Position numbers and translations under genes: made by a program. Of a stretch of DNA of 7,912 nucleotides, positions 1 to 4,601 are shown piece by piece. The stretch covers positions 1 through 7,912 of the forward strand of contig DATBIO010000103.1 of assembly GCA_036556965.1 (NCBI GenBank), read 5' to 3'. Every line of letters starts with the position of its first letter. The stretch's first letter is position 1. The notes beneath the pieces are model-generated. The model worked only from the letters and a program-made list of their open reading frames with translations, was not told the DNA's origin and did not search any database. Source of the DNA: DATBIO01 sp036556965. GTDB taxonomy: Bacteria > Acidobacteriota > Vicinamibacteria > Fen-336.

Positions 1-1
1 G

Positions 2-892
2 GTGGTGGTGACGGGCGCCGGGGGCCTGCTCGGCGGCCGCCTGGCCGCGCTGCTGGCGCAGCGCGCGGCGGTGACGGCCGTGGTGCGGGCTGCGCCGGCT
101 CCCGCCGGACTGGCGACGGTGTCCCTCGACCTGCGCGACGCCGACGCCGTGCGGCGCGCCCTGGACGCGCACCGCCCGGCGGGCGTGCTGCACTGCGCGG
201 CGCTGGCCGATCCCGACCGCTGCGAGCGCGAGCCCGCGCTGGCGGAGGCGCTCAACGCGCGCGTCCCGGAGCACCTCGCGCGCGCCTGCCGGGGCGCGGG
301 GATCCGCCTGGTGGCGGTCTCCACCGACCTCGTCTTCGGCGGCGAGGACGCGCCCGCGGCCGAGGACGCGGCCGCGCGGCCCCTCTCCGCCTACGGGCGC
401 ACCAAGCTCGCGGGGGAGGAGGCCATCCTGGCCGAGGCCCCGGACGGCGTGGTCCTGCGCGTGGCCCTGGTGGCCGGGCGCGGGCACGGCCCGCGTGCCA
501 CCGCCAGCGAGGCCGTGGCCTGGGCGCTGCGCGCGGGGCGGCGCGTCCGCCTCTACGAGGACGAGTGGCGCACGCCGGTGGACGCGGAGTCCGTGGCCGA
601 GGCGGCCTGGGCCGCGCTGGCGGGAACGGCGCGCGGCCGCTTCCACCTCGGGGGGCCGGAGCGCGTGAGCCGGCTCGAGCTGGGCCACCGGGTGGCCCGC
701 CGGCTCTCCCTCCCCGCCCAGGCCATCGTGGCGGCCGGCCGCCTGACCCATGCCGGCGCGCCGCGGGCCGCGGACGTCTCCCTGGACAGCGCCCGCGCGC
801 GGCGGGAGCTCGGCTTCCGCCCGCGGCCGCTGGACGCGGCCATCGCCGAGGGCCGCCCCGGCCCGGAAGCCTCAGGCGGACGCATAGAATGA
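2..892 (+). CDS. RmlD-like NAD(P)-dependent sugar-nucleotide reductase (probably 5'-partial)
   Basis: An extended short-chain dehydrogenase/reductase resembling dTDP-4-dehydrorhamnose reductase (RmlD), which reduces a nucleotide-linked keto-sugar in the cytoplasm. The N-terminus holds a Rossmann nucleotide-binding motif TGAGGLLG (residues 4-11, in-window numbering). Next come the HCAALAD stretch (64-70), STD (107-109) at the catalytic Ser/Thr position, and the catalytic pair Y131-x-x-x-K135 in YGRTK. The C-terminal half has RmlD-style substrate-domain signatures: RTPVDAESVAEAAW, FHLGGPERVSRLEL and an Ala-Asp-Val-Ser-Leu-Asp-Ser run before an ELGF motif. At about 296 residues it matches the usual family length. 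Three consecutive GTG codons (2-10) open the frame at the window edge, so the true start may lie a few codons upstream or be one of these. Its stop overlaps the next gene's ATG by four bases, suggesting one operon. The exact sugar substrate cannot be read from the sequence. No other rhamnose genes are visible, so the symbol rmlD is not assigned. Confidence 0.85.
   Translation: MVVTGAGGLLGGRLAALLAQRAAVTAVVRAAPAPAGLATVSLDLRDADAVRRALDAHRPAGVLHCAALADPDRCEREPALAEALNARVPEHLARACRGAGIRLVAVSTDLVFGGEDAPAAEDAAARPLSAYGRTKLAGEEAILAEAPDGVVLRVALVAGRGHGPRATASEAVAWALRAGRRVRLYEDEWRTPVDAESVAEAAWAALAGTARGRFHLGGPERVSRLELGHRVARRLSLPAQAIVAAGRLTHAGAPRAADVSLDSARARRELGFRPRPLDAAIAEGRPGPEASGGRIE
874..880 (+). promoter_or_regulatory. 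Putative ribosome binding site for the pseudokinase-propeller gene
   Basis: The purine-rich stretch AGGCGGA lies eight bases before the ATG at 889, a normal Shine-Dalgarno spacing. It favours 889 over the in-frame ATG at 904 as the start. It lies inside the end of the reductase gene, consistent with coupled translation. The match to the consensus is imperfect. Confidence 0.4.
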
Positions 893-2385
893 GCGCGCCT
901 TCCATGTCCGCGCCCACCCTGGCCGACCACCTGCGCAAGGCCACGCGCCACGGCTCCACCCGCCTCCCCGTGGAGCAGGTGCTGGCCCTCGGCCGCGACC
1001 TCGCCCGCGAGCTCGGCCGCGCCCACGCGGAGACCCCGCCGCGCCACCCCTCCCTCGATCCGGCGGCGATCGCCTACGGCGAGGCGGGCCCGCGCCTCGA
1101 CACCGGGCCCGCGGAGGGCAGCGTGCCGGAAGACCTCTTCCTGCTCGGCGCGCTGCTCCACGGCCTGCTCGGGCAGGAGCCCCACGTGTCGTGGCGGCTG
1201 GACGGCCCGCCCCCGGCCGAGGTGGACGGCTTCCGCCGGCGCAACGTGCTGGCCATGCTGGCCAGCCCGTCGCGCCTGGCCGGCTTCGCCTCCGCGGCGG
1301 AGGCGGCGGAGGCGCTGGAAGCGGCGCTGGCCGCGGAGGCCGCGGAGTCGCCGTGGTCCCTCTTCCGTGGCGGCACCGCGCGCGCGGGGGTGGCGGCGGG
1401 GGGTGCTCCCGCGCCGGCCAGCCTGGGACCGGGCTGGCTCGCGCGCGTGGGGGCCGTCACCGCCTCGCCCGTGCTCACCGCGGACATGGTGGTGGCCGTC
1501 ACCGCGGACGGACGCCTGCTCTTCCTCGACCGCGCCACCGGCCGCCGGGTCCACGAGATCGGCCTGGACGCCCCCGTCGAGTCGTCCCCCGCCATCGCCG
1601 GCGGCGTGCTGGCCGTGGGCACGGACAGCGGGGAGCTGGTCCTCGTGGACCTCGCCCGCGGCGAAGTCCGCCACCGGGCGCGCCTGGGCTCGCTGGTGCG
1701 GTCGTCGCCCCTGATCGTGGAAGACCGCGTGGTGGTCGGCGTGGTGGAGGGGAAGGCGGGCGGCGCGCTGGTGGCGGTGGACACGCAGAGCGGGAAGGTG
1801 GTCTGGACGCGCAGGGCGGGCGCCGTGTTCTCGTCCCCCGCCCTCTGGGAGGAGCGGGTGCTGGTGGGCAGCGACGACGGCACCCTCTACGCGGTGGAGG
1901 CGGCCACGGGAGCGCCCGCCTGGTCGGTGCCCCTCGGCGGCAAGGTACGGGCGACGCCCGCCATCGCCGAGGGCGTGGCCGTGGTCGGCGACTTCGGCGG
2001 CCGCCTCACCGCCGTGCGCGTGGACGACGGGGCCACGGCCTGGACGGCCGCCGTGGGCCACGCGATGTACTCGTCGCCCTGCCGCCTGGCGCGGGGCTGG
2101 GTGGTCGGTTGCCACGAGGGCCACCTGCACGGCTGGCAGGATTCGGGAGCGCCCGCCTTCGAGGTCCCCACGCACGGCCCCGTCATCTCCTCCGCCGCCA
2201 CCCTCGGTGACGCCTTCGCCGTGGGCTCCACGGACGGGGCCCTCTACCTGGTGGCCGCGTCGGGCGACGTGAGGCAGCGGCTGGTGCTGGCCAAGGGGGG
2301 CGTGGCTTCCTCGCCCGCCGTGGACGCGGACGTGGTCTACGTGGGGAGCGCGGAGGGCGTGCACGCCCTGCGGGCCGGCCGGTGA
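889..2385 (+). CDS. Degenerate kinase C-lobe fused to an eight-bladed PQQ/BamB-like propeller
   Basis: A 498-residue protein in two parts. Residues about 10-150 align by eye with the C-lobe of the kinase encoded at 4602-7553: TLADHL matches TLADRL, and the helix LPVEQVLALGRDLARELGRAH matches the kinase helix before its HRD motif. HPSLDPAAI (53-61) sits where HRDLKPSNV should be, DTGPA (71-75) replaces DFGLA, and DLFLLGALLHGLLG (82-95) matches DIWSFGCLLYEMLTG. The catalytic Asp, Lys and Asn are lost and no N-lobe precedes it, so no kinase activity is expected. An Ala/Glu-rich helix (137-153) links to residues 185-498, a propeller with an SSP-type motif about every 40 residues (Pro at 194, 234, 274, 317, 357, 397, 476; SSA at 434-436), hence eight blades. 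No signal peptide or membrane segment is seen, so it is probably cytoplasmic, unlike BamB. The start at 889 (ATG) overlaps the upstream stop. Pseudokinase identity is by visual alignment; function is unknown. Confidence 0.85.
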   Translation: MSAPSMSAPTLADHLRKATRHGSTRLPVEQVLALGRDLARELGRAHAETPPRHPSLDPAAIAYGEAGPRLDTGPAEGSVPEDLFLLGALLHGLLGQEPHVSWRLDGPPPAEVDGFRRRNVLAMLASPSRLAGFASAAEAAEALEAALAAEAAESPWSLFRGGTARAGVAAGGAPAPASLGPGWLARVGAVTASPVLTADMVVAVTADGRLLFLDRATGRRVHEIGLDAPVESSPAIAGGVLAVGTDSGELVLVDLARGEVRHRARLGSLVRSSPLIVEDRVVVGVVEGKAGGALVAVDTQSGKVVWTRRAGAVFSSPALWEERVLVGSDDGTLYAVEAATGAPAWSVPLGGKVRATPAIAEGVAVVGDFGGRLTAVRVDDGATAWTAAVGHAMYSSPCRLARGWVVGCHEGHLHGWQDSGAPAFEVPTHGPVISSAATLGDAFAVGSTDGALYLVAASGDVRQRLVLAKGGVASSPAVDADVVYVGSAEGVHALRAGR

Positions 2386-4037
2386 GCGCCCTGCGCCTGC
2401 CCGCCTGGATGCGGACGCGCGTCCTCGACCGCTACCACTCCGGCGGCAGCCACCTCTTCCTGCTCCACGGCAACGTGCGCGACGTGCACGCCTTCGGCGA
2501 CGCGGAGGTCCCCCTGGGCGAGGGGCTGCGGGAGGTGGCGGCACGCCGGCCCGTGGTGGTGAGCTACGACGTCTCCTCGGGTTTCGGCTTCCCCGACGCC
2601 GCGCGCGAGAAGGCCTTCCGCAAGGCGCTCGGCGTGAAGGGCCCGCTGCCCATGGATCCGGCGCGGGCCCTGCTGCTCCTCGACGCGCTGCTGACCACCG
2701 ACCGCAGCCCGGTGGGGTCGGTGGCCGTCATCCTCGAGTACGCGCACGCCCTGGCCCCGTCGTCGCCGTCGGGGAGCGTGGAGCGGCAGACCATCACCAC
2801 CCTCGCCCGCTGGGCGGGCGACCCCGCGGTGGCCGCCCGCCGCCCGCTGGTGGCGCTCATCGCCCCCGCCGCGGGCGACGTTTCCGAGGAGGTCTACGCG
2901 GGCGCGGCGGGAGCGGAGGTGGTGGAGGTCCCCCGCCCCGACCTGGCCGCCCGCGCCGAGTTCGCGCGCGCCCTGCGCCAGCGCGTGCCCGACCTCTCCT
3001 GGGAGCTGGCCCCCGAGCAGCTGGCCGCGGAGACGGGCGGCCTCTCCCTGGTCCAGATCGAGGACATCGTGCAGCGGGCGCGGGCCGCGCGGGCCCCCCT
3101 CGGGCGTCCCGCGGTGGTGGAGCGCAAGATCGAGCTGCTGCGGCAGGAGTACGGCGACGTGCTCGAGATCCTGACCGCGCGCTACGACCTCTCCGCCGTG
3201 GGCGGCCTCGAGCACGCGGTGCAGGAGCTGAAGGAGGTGGCGGACATCATGCGCCGCGGCCTCACCTCGGCCGCGCCCATGGGCATCATCCTGATGGGCC
3301 CGCCCGGCACGGGCAAGAGCTTCCTGGCCGAGTGCTTCGCCAAGGAGTGCGGGATGCTCTGCGTGCGCTTCCGCCCCCTGCGCAACATGTACGTGGGCCA
3401 GTCCGAGCGGAACCAGGAGAAGGCGTTCAGCGCCATCCGCGCCCTCGCCCCCGTGGTGGTCATCGTGGACGAGAGCGACCAGGCGGAGGGAGGCAGCCGC
3501 GACCAGGGCGCGGGCGACTCCGGCGTCACCGAGCGCATGCGGGCCAGCGGGTTCAACTTCTGGGCCGACAACGCGCTGCGCGGCAAGGTCCTCCGCATCG
3601 ACAGCACGAACCGCGTGGACCTGATCGACTCCGCCATGCGGCGGGCGGGGCGCACCGACGTCAAGATCCCCGTCCTCATGCCGGACGAGACGGGGCGCCG
3701 CCAGATCTTCGAGGTGCTGGTCAAGAAGCACCGCATCCCCAGCACCATCGCCGACTTCGCGCCCTTCGCCCGCCGCACCGACGGCTACACGGGCAGCGAC
3801 ATCGAGCTGGCCCTCACCACGGCCTGGCGCTTCGCCCTCAAGGAGGGAGCCGCCTCCCTCCAGGACGCCCACCTCACCGCGGCCCTCGACGACCTGATCC
3901 CGCAGGCCAAGGACCAGGTGGCCATCGACCGCATGACGCTGCTGGCCCTCGACGAGTGCCGGAACAAGAGGCTGCTGCCGAGGAACCACGAGCAGATCCG
4001 GCGGGACATCGAGCGGCGCCTGGCGGAGCGCGGGTGA
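2382..4037 (+). CDS. Two-module AAA+ ATPase, first module degenerate
   Basis: A 551-residue ATPase. The C-terminal module (about 268-510) is a complete AAA domain: Walker A GPPGTGKS (306-313), Walker B VVVIVDESD (358-366), sensor 1 in STNRVDLID (N410), arginine fingers in RRAGRTD (R421, R424) and the GYTGSDIE helix (468-475) of the lid subdomain. The N-terminal module (about 20-245) opens with SHLFLLHGNVRD and keeps a Walker-B-like strand, VAVILEY (114-120). No P-loop is present: SYDVSSGFGFPD occupies the likely position, so it probably does not hydrolyse ATP. This layout recalls Ycf46-type and related bacterial AAA ATPases, which often have one dead and one live module. No membrane segment or known adaptor domain is seen. 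The GTG start at 2382 overlaps the upstream TGA by four bases (GTGA) and has no clear Shine-Dalgarno, which points to coupling with the propeller gene. It presumably remodels a protein partner; the client is unknown. Confidence 0.88.
   Translation: MSALRLPAWMRTRVLDRYHSGGSHLFLLHGNVRDVHAFGDAEVPLGEGLREVAARRPVVVSYDVSSGFGFPDAAREKAFRKALGVKGPLPMDPARALLLLDALLTTDRSPVGSVAVILEYAHALAPSSPSGSVERQTITTLARWAGDPAVAARRPLVALIAPAAGDVSEEVYAGAAGAEVVEVPRPDLAARAEFARALRQRVPDLSWELAPEQLAAETGGLSLVQIEDIVQRARAARAPLGRPAVVERKIELLRQEYGDVLEILTARYDLSAVGGLEHAVQELKEVADIMRRGLTSAAPMGIILMGPPGTGKSFLAECFAKECGMLCVRFRPLRNMYVGQSERNQEKAFSAIRALAPVVVIVDESDQAEGGSRDQGAGDSGVTERMRASGFNFWADNALRGKVLRIDSTNRVDLIDSAMRRAGRTDVKIPVLMPDETGRRQIFEVLVKKHRIPSTIADFAPFARRTDGYTGSDIELALTTAWRFALKEGAASLQDAHLTAALDDLIPQAKDQVAIDRMTLLALDECRNKRLLPRNHEQIRRDIERRLAERG
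4025..4028 (+). promoter_or_regulatory. Putative ribosome binding site for the sigma factor gene
   Basis: GGAG lies five bases before the GTG at 4034, within the end of the ATPase gene. It supports the GTGA overlap as the real start of the sigma factor. Confidence 0.4.
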
Positions 4038-4600
4038 GCGCGCCCGCCATCACCGACCTCCTGCGCGCCTGCGGCGAGGGCGAGGCGGGCGCCTTCGACC
4101 GCCTGGTGCCCCTCGTCTACGGGGAGCTGCGGCGCATCGCGCGCCAGCACGTCCGCCGGACGGGCGGCGCCCGCTCCCTCGACACCACCGGCCTCGTGCA
4201 CGAGACGTACCTCAAGATGGCGGGGGCGGCGCAGCTGCGGGTGGAGGACCGGGGGCACTTCTTCGCCCTCAGCGCCTGCGCCATGAAGCAGGTCATCCTG
4301 TCCCGTGCCCGCGCGCGCTGCGCGGCCAAGCGTGGGGGCGCCCGCGGAGCGCTGCCCCTCGACGAGTCGCACGCGGTGGCCGACGCCCAGGCGGAATGGC
4401 TGCTCGACCTCGACCGCGCCCTCGACGCGCTGCACGCGCGCGACGCCCGGCTGGCCCGCATCGTCGAGCTGCGCTTCTTCGGGGGCATGAGCGAGGAGGA
4501 GACGGCGGACGCCCTCGGCATCTCCCTGCGCACGGCGCAGCGGGGATGGATGAGGGCCCGCGCCTGGCTGCAGGCCGCCCTGGCCGAGACGACGGGCTGA
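4034..4600 (+). CDS. ECF-type RNA polymerase sigma factor (Sigma70_ECF, PF07638-like)
   Basis: A 188-residue alternative sigma factor that would direct RNA polymerase to its own promoter set. Region 2 spans about residues 18-95. It includes YGELRRIARQHVRR, then the segment LDTTGLVHETYLKM (49-62) typical of the PF07638/TIGR02999 sigma group, and HFFALSACAMKQVILSRARAR. Region 4 (about 122-182) has the helix-turn-helix VELRFFGGMSEEETADALGIS followed by RTAQRGWMRARAWL, again characteristic of this group. Ordinary ECF factors have an acidic D-x-E-D stretch in region 2.2; here it reads D-T-T-G (50-53), with two threonines. In the related ECF43 group, phosphorylation of a region 2.2 threonine by a partner Ser/Thr kinase activates the factor. 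The next gene, one base downstream, encodes such a kinase. No anti-sigma factor gene is visible. The GTG start at 4034 overlaps the ATPase stop by four bases and is preceded by GGAG. The frame stays open further upstream, but that part is a shadow of the ATPase. Confidence 0.93.
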   Translation: MSAPAITDLLRACGEGEAGAFDRLVPLVYGELRRIARQHVRRTGGARSLDTTGLVHETYLKMAGAAQLRVEDRGHFFALSACAMKQVILSRARARCAAKRGGARGALPLDESHAVADAQAEWLLDLDRALDALHARDARLARIVELRFFGGMSEEETADALGISLRTAQRGWMRARAWLQAALAETTG

Positions 4601-4601
4601 C

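Noticed and set aside
565..888. A 108-codon upstream extension of the pseudokinase-propeller frame that could have supplied a missing N-lobe
   Set aside because: It overlaps the reductase gene fully and is Arg/Gly/Pro-rich, with no glycine loop or VAIK-like strand. The ATG at 889 with the ATGA overlap is a far better start.
904..906. Alternative ATG start for the pseudokinase-propeller gene
   Set aside because: Possible, since it also gives an MSAP N-terminus, but the ATG at 889 overlaps the upstream stop and has the better-spaced purine-rich stretch.
1297..1347. Repetitive GCGGAGGC-like stretch that might be a DNA tandem repeat
   Set aside because: It encodes an Ala/Glu-rich helix through ordinary GC-rich codons and has no exact repeating unit.
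889..2385. Annotation as a PQQ-dependent dehydrogenase or as BamB
   Set aside because: There is no signal peptide or lipobox, and the dehydrogenase-length insertions are absent. The similarity is limited to propeller repeats, so only the fold is supported.
553..3989. Long minus-strand open frames opposite the propeller and ATPase genes
   Set aside because: They show biased composition, no domains and no ribosome sites, and are shadows of well-supported plus-strand genes.
4570..4601. Search for a separate promoter or Shine-Dalgarno in front of the kinase gene
   Set aside because: Only one base separates the genes, and the upstream sequence has no convincing SD or -35/-10 pair. Coupled translation from the sigma gene explains the arrangement.
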